In this document: positions 42,653-51,342 of the stretch, piece by piece | How positions within the stretch are numbered: the first letter of the stretch is position 1 | How the letters are laid out: each line of letters opens with the position of its first letter | Source of the DNA: 39-52-133 sp035531075 | GTDB lineage: Bacteria; Pseudomonadota; Gammaproteobacteria; Burkholderiales; Gallionellaceae | NCBI GenBank assembly: GCA_035531075.1 | Contig: DATKTO010000014.1 | Location: 26,975 to 90,974 of the forward strand | Length of the DNA stretch: 64,000 nt | Reading direction: 5' to 3' | The notes under the pieces: generated by a model | Told to the model about the DNA's origin: nothing | What the model saw: only the letters and a program-made list of their open reading frames with translations | Databases searched by the model: none | Program-made: the position numbers and the translations under genes

Positions 42653-43360
42653 ATGGATAGAAGATCATTCATTAAAATTTGCAGCGCTGTCGCGGTGACA
42701 GGTACGATGTCCCCCTGCTTTGTGCAACAAACGCAGGCTGCCGAATTAATTGCGTATTCTCGGGTAAAACTTGTTGATAAACAGGGTAATGCAATCAAAG
42801 CCAGCTCCCTGAATGGCAGCGAGGCATACATATTTCATTACCCTTATGCCAGCACCCCCTGTTTTCTGATCAATCTGGAAAAGCCGGCCAGTAATAGCAA
42901 ATTAGCCACAAGCGACGGTACTGAATACGAATGGCGTGGTGGCGTAGGGAGCAATAAATCAATTGTTTCGTATAACGCGATCTGCTCCCATCAACTCGCC
43001 TACCCCAGCAAAGATGTGAGCTTGATTACTTACAACGCCAAGCAGAGCGAAGTTGCCGGGCGCGCCGGCGTTATTACCTGCTGTGCACATAATAGTGTTT
43101 ACGATCCGGCCCAAGGTGCAAAGGTTCTATCTGGCCCAGCTGTTGGTCCCCTGTCAGCAATCTCATTGGAACACGATCCTGCGACAGATGAACTCTATGC
43201 GACAGGCGTGTATGGGGGGACATTATTTGATGATTTCTTCAAAGCATACAAGACCCAACTCAACGCAGAATTGGGTCCTGGCAAGGCAAAGGAACTTGTC
43301 ACCAATACTGCACAAGTCATCCCCTTCGCCGACCATACCCAAACGCGCATTCAATGCTAA
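42653..43360 (+). CDS. Exported Rieske [2Fe-2S] protein
   Basis: A 235-residue protein starting at ATG 42653 behind AGGAG. The N-terminus DRRSFIKICSAVAVTG looks like a Tat signal with a short hydrophobic core. The Rieske ligands are in ICSHQLAYPS (Cys-x-His) and ITCCAHNSVYDPAQG (Cys-Cys-x-x-His), followed by VLSGPAVGPL, the Pro-loop. The Cys beside the ligand Cys may replace the usual disulfide. It lacks any cytochrome b partner nearby. Placement after the flavoprotein suggests that it accepts its electrons, or belongs to an arsenite-oxidase-like or separate oxidoreductase; the former is my preference. Confidence 0.8.
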   Translation: MDRRSFIKICSAVAVTGTMSPCFVQQTQAAELIAYSRVKLVDKQGNAIKASSLNGSEAYIFHYPYASTPCFLINLEKPASNSKLATSDGTEYEWRGGVGSNKSIVSYNAICSHQLAYPSKDVSLITYNAKQSEVAGRAGVITCCAHNSVYDPAQGAKVLSGPAVGPLSAISLEHDPATDELYATGVYGGTLFDDFFKAYKTQLNAELGPGKAKELVTNTAQVIPFADHTQTRIQC

Positions 43361-43569
43361 AAGGAACCCGCTGAACTCAAATGTTGTCGAATTTGAAAAA
43401 TAGCCGGAAAAGAAGTCACTCGTTTAGTTTGTTGATATTTTGGTTTAGCAAGGAACTTCTGCTACAAATTTCAGACTAATACGTTACAATTCGATACGTT
43501 TTGATTCAGGCAGAGATGTGGTTTTAGCCGGAACCGAAGCTACGATAAGTAGCAGACCGAAACGATACC

Positions 43570-43939
43570 GGGGGCGACCTGGCTTCGACGTGGGTTGCAA
43601 AGCAGTGTAGGGCATACCGAGGACCCGCAACCTCGTAAATCAGCTGGAAAACCAATAGTCGCAAACGACGAAAAGTACTCTTTAGCCGCTTAGTCGGTTA
43701 GACCTCACACCCTGCTGTCCATGGAGGGGCTCAAGACCGCAAGGTCGCGATGAGTGAGGTCATTTACATGGAATCGTGCTGTGCAGGGTTACTTTGTACA
43801 GTCCTAAAACTAAGGTAACTCGTCTGTCAGCAGCCTGTCGGTTGGCGTCTGCCAGATAAAATTAAATAACTAGACTAAGTATGTAGAACTGCCTGTAGAG
43901 TGCTTGCGGACGCGGGTTCAATTCCCGCCGCCTCCACCA
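43570..43939 (+). ncRNA. ssrA: Transfer-messenger RNA (tmRNA)
   Basis: A 370-base tmRNA. The 5' end GGGGGCGACCTGGCTTCGAC and the 3' end GGTTCAATTCCCGCC through CGCCTCCACCA form a 7-bp acceptor stem (GGGGGCG/CGCCTCC with one G-U), a T arm and an encoded CCA. The tag reading frame at 43661-43693 reads ANDEKYSLAA then TAG, close to the betaproteobacterial ANDERFALAA. It rescues ribosomes stalled on broken mRNAs with SmpB. The 3' end is the apparent attachment site of the island that follows. Confidence 0.96.
43902..43939 (+). other. Probable left attachment site (attL) of the genomic island
   Basis: The last 38 bases of ssrA, which encode the T arm, acceptor strand and CCA, are the classic integration target for P4-type tyrosine recombinases. 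A phage-type integrase begins 165 bases downstream in the same direction. I could not find a second copy of this sequence in the window, so the right end of the island either lies outside or is diverged. Confidence 0.55.
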
Positions 43940-43972
43940 ATTGAGTGTTTTAAGAAGTCCAGTAACATCCTT

Positions 43973-43997
43973 AAACCCGCCTAAGTGCGGGTTTTTT
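43973..43997 (+). terminator. Intrinsic terminator after ssrA
   Basis: AACCCGC and GCGGGTT form a 7-bp stem with loop CTAAGT, followed by TTTTC. It lies 35 bases past ssrA, on the island side of the junction. Confidence 0.85.
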
Positions 43998-44018
43998 CTT
44001 GCCTTTATCGTCCGGTAT

Positions 44019-44210
44019 GGGGTAACATCGTCCTACAGCATCCAGCTTTTTACAGGGGTAACTCTTAGGGGTAACCCCAAAACTAAAAAAGGAGTTACCC
44101 CAAATGCCCCTGACCGATACCGCAATCCGCAATGCCAAACCCGGCGCAAAACCTGCCAAGTTGTTTGATGAGCGTGGCCTGTTTATGATTGTTACCCCAA
44201 CCGGGGGTAA
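44019..44210. repeat. Cluster of GGGGTAAC/GTTACCCC repeats around the integrase start
   Basis: Direct copies of GGGGTAAC occur at 44019-44026, 44055-44062 and 44068-44075. Inverted relatives occur at 44094-44101 and 44191-44198, and a GGGGTAA copy at 44204-44210. GGGGTAACTC (44055-44064) can pair with GAGTTACCCC (44092-44101), a stem that would bury the AAGGAG ribosome binding site of the integrase. The copies could also be arm-type integrase sites. Confidence 0.6.
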
Positions 44211-45318
44211 GTGGTGGCGATTCCGCTACAAATTCGCCGACAAGGAAAAGCTGCTATCCCTTGGGGTCTATCCCGACGTGGGGCTTAAAGATGCTAGGCA
44301 GCGGCGCGAAGACGCGCGCAAACTGCTGGCTGATGGCATAGACCCCGGCGAAAACCGCAAGGCTATGAAAGCAGTAAAACAGGATCGTGCAGCGAACAGC
44401 TTTGAAGTAATCACGCGCGAGTGGTACGGCAAACACGCCCCAAATTGGGCGGAGCATCACGGTGACCGTATCATCCGAAGATTCGAGCGCGACATTTTCC
44501 CGTGGATTGGTGGGCGACCAATTTCCGATGTGACCGCCCCCGAATTGCTGGCCGCGATGCGCCGCATTGAAAACCGTGGCGCGCTGGAAACTGCACACCG
44601 GGCGCTGGGCAACTGCGGGCAGGTATTCCGCTATGCGATTGCGACCGGGCGCGCAACCCGCGACCCATCCGGCGACTTGCGCGGCGCCCTCCCCCCAGTA
44701 AAAGGCGAACACTTCGCGGCTGTGACAGAACCGTTTAAAGCGGCAGAACTACTACGGACACTCGACAGCTACCAAGGCACCCTCACTGTTGCCTGTGCGC
44801 TACGCCTTGCACCGCTAGTTTTTGTGCGCCCCGGCGAACTTCGCAATGCCGTGTGGGCGGATATTGACTTTGATGCTGCGGAATGGCGATACCACGTAAC
44901 CAAGACCGATTCAGAACACATTGTCCCCCTGGCGACACAAGCGGTGGCAATCCTTAGAGAGCTTCACTTACTCACAGGCAATGGGCGCTATGTATTTCCG
45001 GGGGCGCGCAGCAACGGGCGTCCGATGAGCGACAACGCAATTCTCGCCTCCATGCGGCGATTGGAAATAGGCAAAGATGAAATGAGCGGGCACGGCTTCC
45101 GGGCTATGGCGCGAACAATCCTTGATGAAGTGCTGGGGGTGCGCCCTGATTTGATCGAACACCAGCTTGCACACGCCGTGCGCGATCCCAACGGGCGCGC
45201 ATACAACCGCACCGCACACCTCGCCGAACGCCGGAAGATGATGCAGCAATGGGCGGATTATCTGGACAAGCTCAAGGCGGGGGCGGAAGTGATACCACTG
45301 CGCGGGCAAGTGGCTTGA
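44104..45318 (+). CDS. P4-type tyrosine integrase
   Basis: A 404-residue site-specific recombinase. The N-terminal DUF4102 arm-binding domain begins LTDTAIRNAKPGAKPAKLFD. The middle is a SAM-like core-binding domain. The catalytic domain holds FVRPGELRNAVW (first Arg), a Lys near residue 260, HGFRAMARTIL (His and second Arg) and LIEHQLAHAVRDPNGRAYNR (His and the nucleophile Tyr). It integrates islands at tRNA or tmRNA 3' ends; here the adjacent ssrA is the obvious target. A hairpin may limit its translation. Confidence 0.92.
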   Translation: MPLTDTAIRNAKPGAKPAKLFDERGLFMIVTPTGGKWWRFRYKFADKEKLLSLGVYPDVGLKDARQRREDARKLLADGIDPGENRKAMKAVKQDRAANSFEVITREWYGKHAPNWAEHHGDRIIRRFERDIFPWIGGRPISDVTAPELLAAMRRIENRGALETAHRALGNCGQVFRYAIATGRATRDPSGDLRGALPPVKGEHFAAVTEPFKAAELLRTLDSYQGTLTVACALRLAPLVFVRPGELRNAVWADIDFDAAEWRYHVTKTDSEHIVPLATQAVAILRELHLLTGNGRYVFPGARSNGRPMSDNAILASMRRLEIGKDEMSGHGFRAMARTILDEVLGVRPDLIEHQLAHAVRDPNGRAYNRTAHLAERRKMMQQWADYLDKLKAGAEVIPLRGQVA

Positions 45319-45409
45319 TGGGTTGACTCACAACAAGCAAGTGGGATGACAGGCAGTTATCTGCTGACACAGGAGAATTCACCCTCACGCCTTATCATTT
45401 ATTTCACAG

Positions 45410-45808
45410 CTAGTTTTTTCCTTGGATAGCATTTGACCGAAGACGCGATCCAATTGAGTTTTCAACTATCTTCGCTCGTAGTCGCTCTACGTTATCATCC
45501 CGCTGCACTGGCAATTGCAGCAATCTCGCCAATGATTCTAACATTGGTCTATTTGCAACTTTCTCTTTCAGCAAAGCCTCGCCAGCCTCCCTTGATGGCA
45601 ACTCAATAAGTTGGCCTGCGATTTTGTGAAGGTATTCTGTGTCTATCGGAGCTTTAGACTTAACCTGACTTTTTATGCGACGGGGTTCCGTGTGCATCAA
45701 TGTCGAGGCCTGTTTAAATATCGAAGCAAGACCTTCGTCTGATGACTGACTATCAATATAGTCCGCTAGTTGACGCAGGATTTTTGCAAGTTCGCTTCTT
45801 TTGTTCAT
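45410..45808 (-). CDS. Small unknown protein paired with ParA-like ATPase
   Basis: A 132-residue charged, helical protein starting at ATG 45808 with GGGAT upstream, immediately after the ParA-like gene (14-base gap). The N-terminus MNKRSELAKILRQLADYIDS is an amphipathic helix; the C-terminal half carries VERLRAKIVENSIGSRLRS. Small proteins next to ParA ATPases often act as adaptors or DNA-binding ParB substitutes. No HTH is clear, so the role is a guess. Confidence 0.6.
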   Translation of the reverse strand: MNKRSELAKILRQLADYIDSQSSDEGLASIFKQASTLMHTEPRRIKSQVKSKAPIDTEYLHKIAGQLIELPSREAGEALLKEKVANRPMLESLARLLQLPVQRDDNVERLRAKIVENSIGSRLRSNAIQGKN

Positions 45809-45822
45809 GTTATCCCTATCGG

Positions 45823-46755
45823 TTATTTCCACCATTTCATCTGTTGACCGAATTCTGTCGCCACCTCTTCTAGCCCATCCACAACACTTTGATGGCTTCC
45901 TGAAGCATAACGATTGAGAACTACCGGTACACCGTATTGAGGGGCATCGGCAAACATTGTATCGTTTCTCTTAATATAAGATTTGAACACAGACAGCCCC
46001 GCTGTTTGGTGTTTACCCATAAAGGCTCTTTGAGCTGCCATAGGATCACCACCGTATTCCTGAATCATGGTAAATACCACGCCGAGCATCTTAGGTTTTA
46101 CAAGCTCAATCTTCTCACCCTGTGCCAGCTCCGCGAAATCATTGTAGTCCTTCACAAGACCGGTCACACTAAGAATTAGATACTCAATACCAAGCGTAGA
46201 AAGATAATCTGGTCTTGCTGGGACAAGCATGAAGTCACTGGCGATAAGGGCTGTTTTGGTGACTATATTAAAATTTGGCGGGCAGTCGATTAGAACGAGA
46301 TCGTACTCATCTACCGAAAATTCAGCGAGGCCGTTTATCAACCTCCGATGTACAGAAATAAAGTTCTTCTTTGCTTGCGCTAGCGTAGCTCCGCCCAAAT
46401 TTGTCGCTAATTCCAAGTCAACGTTAATCAGGCCGAGATGTGAGTAGATCACATCGACCTTGCCGCCCGCTGATCCCAATTTACTGTTAATTCTTGAAGG
46501 AGACTGCACGATTGATTTAAGTGAAATTGGAGAACCTTGCTCAAATGAGTCAAACCAACTCTTGATCGTTTTACTTGCTGCATAGTTATCTTTCCATTCG
46601 TCAGGTGTAATCAATGAAAATGTCAAACTTGCTTGAGCGTCTAAATCCAATAGAAGAATTTTCTTTCCACGGAATGCCAGTTCCGCAGCAAGGTTCGCAG
46701 TAAGGCTTGTTTTACCAACACCACCCTTGTAATTAATAACGGATACCACGTTCAT
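45823..46755 (-). CDS. ParA/MinD-family ATPase
   Basis: A 310-residue deviant-Walker ATPase. VINYKGGVGKTSLTANLAAE is the signature Lys-containing P-loop at about residues 6-25, LLLDLDAQASLTF the switch, and LVLIDCPPNFNIVTKTAL the Walker B. I start it at ATG 46755 with GGGG about 8 bases upstream rather than at an earlier in-frame ATG. Island-borne ParA proteins support maintenance of excised or integrated elements. It lies 118 bases after res on the same strand, so it may be part of the same long transcript. Confidence 0.82.
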   Translation of the reverse strand: MNVVSVINYKGGVGKTSLTANLAAELAFRGKKILLLDLDAQASLTFSLITPDEWKDNYAASKTIKSWFDSFEQGSPISLKSIVQSPSRINSKLGSAGGKVDVIYSHLGLINVDLELATNLGGATLAQAKKNFISVHRRLINGLAEFSVDEYDLVLIDCPPNFNIVTKTALIASDFMLVPARPDYLSTLGIEYLILSVTGLVKDYNDFAELAQGEKIELVKPKMLGVVFTMIQEYGGDPMAAQRAFMGKHQTAGLSVFKSYIKRNDTMFADAPQYGVPVVLNRYASGSHQSVVDGLEEVATEFGQQMKWWK

Positions 46756-46873
46756 AAGCTTATCCCCTTTGAAGATTCCATAAACATCAATCACATCTTA
46801 CATTAAGCACTGCCCACCCTCGCCTTCTTGCGGGCAACCGCCAAATTTCACTTCAACGAGAACTCGCCCTCGG

Positions 46874-49633
46874 TCACCCCACCAACTCTGTCAGCGAACT
46901 AACTACCTTGAACTGCACTTCCTCAAAATTCTTGAAGTGCCGCTTGCCGCATTCGATGCGCAGCTCTTCAATCGGGCGCAACAGATCAAGCCGCACATGG
47001 TCGCCGCTGCCTGTCTTCTTCGTCTCTGCGACAAAATACAGCGTCCTATCGTTGCGATAGGACAGCGCCCAGTCTGGGTTGTACGATCCAACAGGCGTAT
47101 CAATTTGAAACCAACGCGGTAGTTTGATGTAGAAGAGCACGTCATCATTATCCTCACATGCCTGCGCAAAGTTGCGTTCAGGGCCAGAGTTAGAATCAAT
47201 GACTATATGAGAGAACAGCGTCTTTTCTTGTTTCTCAACCGCCACCACGTTGGATGCAAACACGTCCATCAGGTCGTCACCCTCAAAACGTCGCATTTCG
47301 TAGGCCAATCCATCGACCTTAAAATACTCGACGCCATCCACCAATACCTCGCGCTTCACTGCGCCCACCGCTTCCGCCGCATGGTCGATGAATGCCTGGG
47401 GATTGTTGATGGCATCCGCAAGTCGCCCTGAATCGAGCAGAATGCGCGCAACGGTGGACTTCGCTAAACCGGTCTTTGCCTGTACTTGCCCAACAAAATC
47501 CGGCATCACATATTTTGCTTCCATTGTCTGGGTACGAAAGCCGGTTTGTACTCCATCTACCCCGGCAGCACTGATAATAATATCGGCGCGTGTCAATGCA
47601 ACTTTCGGGCGTTCGATGTTCGGCATTTTTTCCTTAATTCGCTTCGCCGCCTTAGCAATCAAGTCACCAGTATCGTAATCGACTCGGTAGCGCGTTCTCG
47701 CCCGAATCTTGTCCCATAGTGCCAAGAATCCGTTGTCTGTATCGTAGCCCTTCTTGAGTCGCACCGTGATTTTGTCGCGCTCGTTTTGAACCATTTCTCG
47801 CTTGAACTTCACTCCCGCTTCGACCATCTCGGTTTGCAACTGGTTGGCAAAATCCTCGTAGCTCTCGTTTGCAATCACAGTCAACCGGTTAATCGCACGA
47901 TCAAATACTCGCTCCCCGTCTTTGTTCACACACAGTCGAAGACCCCGCCCGATTTCCTGCCGTTTTTTTATGTCCGATTTACTTTCTGCCAGCGTGCATA
48001 TCTGAAACACATTTGGGTTATCCCAGCCCTCGCGTAATGCGGAATGGCTAAAGATGAAAGCCAGCGGCTCGGCAATATCCAGCAACCGTTCCTTGTCGCG
48101 CATAATCAACTCAAATGTGCTGGCCTCGGCATCCGCGTTGGTCTTGCCAGTCAGCGTCTCAAAAGGCGATACCGCCCGTTTGTCCTGAGAAAAATAGCCG
48201 TTGTGAACTCGCGACCCTTCATGCATCAGCAACCCGGCAAAGTCCGGCTTTGCCCGATACTGTTCGTAAATCTCTTCAAACCACTCGGCAAATTTACCCT
48301 TGCTGACAGTGCCATCCTCGCCATAGGCGCGATAGTTCGCCACACGATCAATGAAGAATACGGATAGCACCTTGATACCAAGTGGGTGCAGCTTCTGCGC
48401 CTTCTCAAAATGTCGGCGTATCGTAGCCTCGACCTGCAAACGCAAAATCGCGTCAGTCAACGCGCCATGCGGGCTGCCTACGCGAACCCGCACGTCGTTG
48501 GCAAAAGTGATGAAACCTTCTCCCGCGTCAATTTCGTTGACGATGAATCCTTCACGATAAATTTCACGCTGATTTGAAAGCGCATAGAGATCGTCTCCGT
48601 TCTTGACGGTCACGCTTTTTTTCGCCGGGCCTTGCGCCTGATTTACCCAGATAGACAGCTTGGCTGACACACTACGCGCCCCGGATCTGAAGCCCTCTAC
48701 TTCGACGAAAGCCTGATTCGCATCTTTCAACTCGATCACCGAATCGACCCCAATCTGTTTCACCAGCCCCTTCTCATAAGCACGCACCGGGTCGAGTGAA
48801 TAGATCAGGTTATAGGTATTGCGGTGGGTGGCCGAGTAGCGCAATGTACACATCGGGGCAAGGCGCGCGATAGCCTGCTTGCGGTTATCAGTCTCCAAAT
48901 TCTGTGGCTCATCGAGAATCACAATCGGATGCGCTGCCCGAATGAACTCAATTGGTGCAATCCCAGTCTCCCGAACCTGATTGATGACGTTGCCCCTTAT
49001 TCTTCTTGCTGGCCTTGCTGCATCTGCGCCACCGTTCAGCTCGGTCGAATCCTTAGCAAACGCGTCAATATTGATTACCAGAATCTGAATTGCATTCGAC
49101 AGTGCAAAATTTCGTAGCTGGTTTACCTTGGCCGAGTCGTACACCGTGAATTCGATGCATTCATAATCATAGAGTGTTTGGAAATGCTCTTTGGTAATTT
49201 GCAAGCTTTTAAGCACACCCTCGCGAATAGCCACCGACGGTACCACGATCACAAACTTCTTGAAGCCATAGGTTTTAGAAAGCTCATGCACCGAACGCAA
49301 ATATACGTAGGTCTTGCCGGTGCCGGTCTCCATCTCCACGGTGAAATTGGGAAATGCACCAACTGCTGTGCCATCGTCCAGCTTCATCACTTCCAACGCA
49401 GCTGATGGTTCGATCCCGTGAACATTCTGCACCGCATTTAAATTGGCAAGCCATTGTTCATCTGTAATCACGCGCTGGTTTGCCACGCCGGTTTCAGTGA
49501 ATTTCAGGCTGGAAAGTTCATCGTCACGAGCGACCGAAATTTGTGAAGCATCGGGTTGCCCATCGAATAGCGACACAACAGCGCGGATGGCTTCGAGTTG
49601 GTAATCTTGGTTTGCGTCGAATTGCAGTTTCAC
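46874..49633 (-). CDS. res: Type III restriction enzyme Res subunit
   Basis: A 919-residue SF2 translocase-nuclease. Motif I is VEMETGTGKTYVYL near residue 102, motif II IVILDEPQNLE near 238 (the DEPQ variant seen in Type III Res), motif III LRYSATHRNTYNL, motif VI QEIGRGLRLCVN near 575. The C-terminal nuclease is PD-(D/E)xK-like: Asp in SYNPDWALSY and ExK in FVAETKKTG. It needs two unmethylated head-to-head sites to cleave, in known Type III systems. It starts with GTG overlapping the HerA stop (GTGA). The usual layout would be mod immediately followed by res; here two genes intervene. Confidence 0.9.
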   Translation of the reverse strand: MKLQFDANQDYQLEAIRAVVSLFDGQPDASQISVARDDELSSLKFTETGVANQRVITDEQWLANLNAVQNVHGIEPSAALEVMKLDDGTAVGAFPNFTVEMETGTGKTYVYLRSVHELSKTYGFKKFVIVVPSVAIREGVLKSLQITKEHFQTLYDYECIEFTVYDSAKVNQLRNFALSNAIQILVINIDAFAKDSTELNGGADAARPARRIRGNVINQVRETGIAPIEFIRAAHPIVILDEPQNLETDNRKQAIARLAPMCTLRYSATHRNTYNLIYSLDPVRAYEKGLVKQIGVDSVIELKDANQAFVEVEGFRSGARSVSAKLSIWVNQAQGPAKKSVTVKNGDDLYALSNQREIYREGFIVNEIDAGEGFITFANDVRVRVGSPHGALTDAILRLQVEATIRRHFEKAQKLHPLGIKVLSVFFIDRVANYRAYGEDGTVSKGKFAEWFEEIYEQYRAKPDFAGLLMHEGSRVHNGYFSQDKRAVSPFETLTGKTNADAEASTFELIMRDKERLLDIAEPLAFIFSHSALREGWDNPNVFQICTLAESKSDIKKRQEIGRGLRLCVNKDGERVFDRAINRLTVIANESYEDFANQLQTEMVEAGVKFKREMVQNERDKITVRLKKGYDTDNGFLALWDKIRARTRYRVDYDTGDLIAKAAKRIKEKMPNIERPKVALTRADIIISAAGVDGVQTGFRTQTMEAKYVMPDFVGQVQAKTGLAKSTVARILLDSGRLADAINNPQAFIDHAAEAVGAVKREVLVDGVEYFKVDGLAYEMRRFEGDDLMDVFASNVVAVEKQEKTLFSHIVIDSNSGPERNFAQACEDNDDVLFYIKLPRWFQIDTPVGSYNPDWALSYRNDRTLYFVAETKKTGSGDHVRLDLLRPIEELRIECGKRHFKNFEEVQFKVVSSLTELVG

Positions 49634-51342
49634 GCCTCATCCTTTTTGCTTTTGTCTTGTAAAAATTTGCGCCACACACCGGAAAATTTTGAGCCACGTG
49701 AATCAGGTTCAGACTTCGAACGATTGATTAAAACGGAAAGCGGGAAAGGAAAGTCAACTCCCAAAAGCAAAGCTTCACCGGGACGAAGAAGAGGCAAAAA
49801 TCGTGCTGCCGCCCGATCAATATCCCCGGATGCGCGCTCGACCATCTCCCTATCGTGGTGATTTGTCAGTCTATGGACAATCTGTGTTCCAATCTGGCTC
49901 AAAACATCTTCTGGGATATCTCTTGGTCTCTGAGTTGCAATTACGACATGTAGGCCGTATTTGCGTCCTTCCTTTGCAATATTGCCAAAAGCATCCAGAG
50001 ATACGGAGTAGTTTTCGTCGCCTACTTTCTTATTAAGAAACTGGTGCGCCTCATCAATCAATACGATTAAAGGTTCATCTTTGAATTTTTTTTGCCGCGC
50101 CAAATTCAATAGATAGCGTCCAATCGCGTTAACAAGAATCTCGCGTGCCCGAAATTCGAACGAAACCTCATTGAGACCGATCACTAACACCTGCTCTGCG
50201 CCTGATTTCAAAAATTTGTCCATTTTTGAGGGTAATTCAGCGTCAGCATTCCCACTTAGAAACCAACCAAAATGCGCTGATTGGCAGAAAACTCTAATTC
50301 TGGAAACAAGGCTCGCACAATGACCAGCAGAGAAATCATCGCGAGCGCCGTACTTATCTGCATTTTGAGGCTTAAGGCATTCTTCTGGAATTTGATCAGC
50401 AAGTTTATTAATATCCCACTTAAGAGAATAAAACTCAGCGGATTTATTGGCAGCGACATTTTCAAAATCAGCGGAGCTTTGTCCTGCTTTTTTTACTACT
50501 CCATCTTTTTTGAATGCCGCAGGTAAGTGTTGCTCAAGGCGAAGGCTGCGTATTGCTTCTGTAAGCTTTGGTTGTTGTGCCTGCGGTGACGGCGTGAACA
50601 AAGCAAAAAGGTCTGATTCGGTGAAATTCAAATAGGAAAAACAAGCTGTTTCAATACCGTCTGTTCCATCCCCACCGATTGAAACATGCTTGCCTGGAAG
50701 ATTCTTATATTCGCCAGTTGCATCAATTAGGATGGCCTTTCCACCATGCTCCTTAATCAATTCAACCAGTCGAGCCAATGTGTTGCTCTTACCACCGCCT
50801 GTAGTACCTAACACGGCGCAATGTCGGCCAAAAAGCTGCTCTGGGGTTACGCTTATTTCTGCACCAGAATCACCGGCCAATTCACCTAGTATAAGTTGCG
50901 CATCATCTCCCGAACGTTTGAAAGTATTTTGTACCACCCGAGAAACTAATTCAGGATGTGCGCTATAAACTAGCGCACCCACTCGTGGAAATCGGCTGAC
51001 ACCACGAAACACCTCGCCAGTTGCTGCATCTACGCTGGTTAATAGTTGAACCGCACCACTTGGGCAATTTTCACCTATAGAGTCCAACGGGCCTTCCAAG
51101 CTTCTGCGCTCTCTCTCGAGAAGTCCAACCTCCACAATACGTCCCAGTAAGGCTAGCTTTCCACAATCCACAAAGACAAATTCACCTACCTCACCTGCGC
51201 CGATGCGGTAGCCGAAATGCTCGGATGCTCCGCCCTTGCCTGCGCCGGGCAAATTCACGCGCAAGCCATCTGCGTTAATTTTCAGGACAGTTCCTATCCT
51301 ACGATCCGCTTCAAAGGGAGAGAACCAGTCGTGACCACGCAT
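49630..51342 (-). CDS. herA: HerA-like hexameric ATPase (SIR2-HerA type)
   Basis: A 570-residue HerA/FtsK-superfamily ATPase. An N-terminal HAS barrel is visible (EFVFVDCGKLALLGRIVEVG). Walker A is VLGTTGGGKSNTLARL at about residue 177, Walker B PLIVLIDEAHQFLN near 420 and the arginine-finger region RRK/RPRDIPEDVLSQIGTQIV near 470. It starts with ATG overlapping the SIR2 stop as TGATG. In SIR2-HerA defence pairs the hexamer associates with SIR2 and regulates its NAD-consuming or nuclease activity. The neighbour gene is exactly such a SIR2. Confidence 0.88.
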   Translation of the reverse strand: MRGHDWFSPFEADRRIGTVLKINADGLRVNLPGAGKGGASEHFGYRIGAGEVGEFVFVDCGKLALLGRIVEVGLLERERRSLEGPLDSIGENCPSGAVQLLTSVDAATGEVFRGVSRFPRVGALVYSAHPELVSRVVQNTFKRSGDDAQLILGELAGDSGAEISVTPEQLFGRHCAVLGTTGGGKSNTLARLVELIKEHGGKAILIDATGEYKNLPGKHVSIGGDGTDGIETACFSYLNFTESDLFALFTPSPQAQQPKLTEAIRSLRLEQHLPAAFKKDGVVKKAGQSSADFENVAANKSAEFYSLKWDINKLADQIPEECLKPQNADKYGARDDFSAGHCASLVSRIRVFCQSAHFGWFLSGNADAELPSKMDKFLKSGAEQVLVIGLNEVSFEFRAREILVNAIGRYLLNLARQKKFKDEPLIVLIDEAHQFLNKKVGDENYSVSLDAFGNIAKEGRKYGLHVVIATQRPRDIPEDVLSQIGTQIVHRLTNHHDREMVERASGDIDRAAARFLPLLRPGEALLLGVDFPFPLSVLINRSKSEPDSRGSKFSGVWRKFLQDKSKKDEA

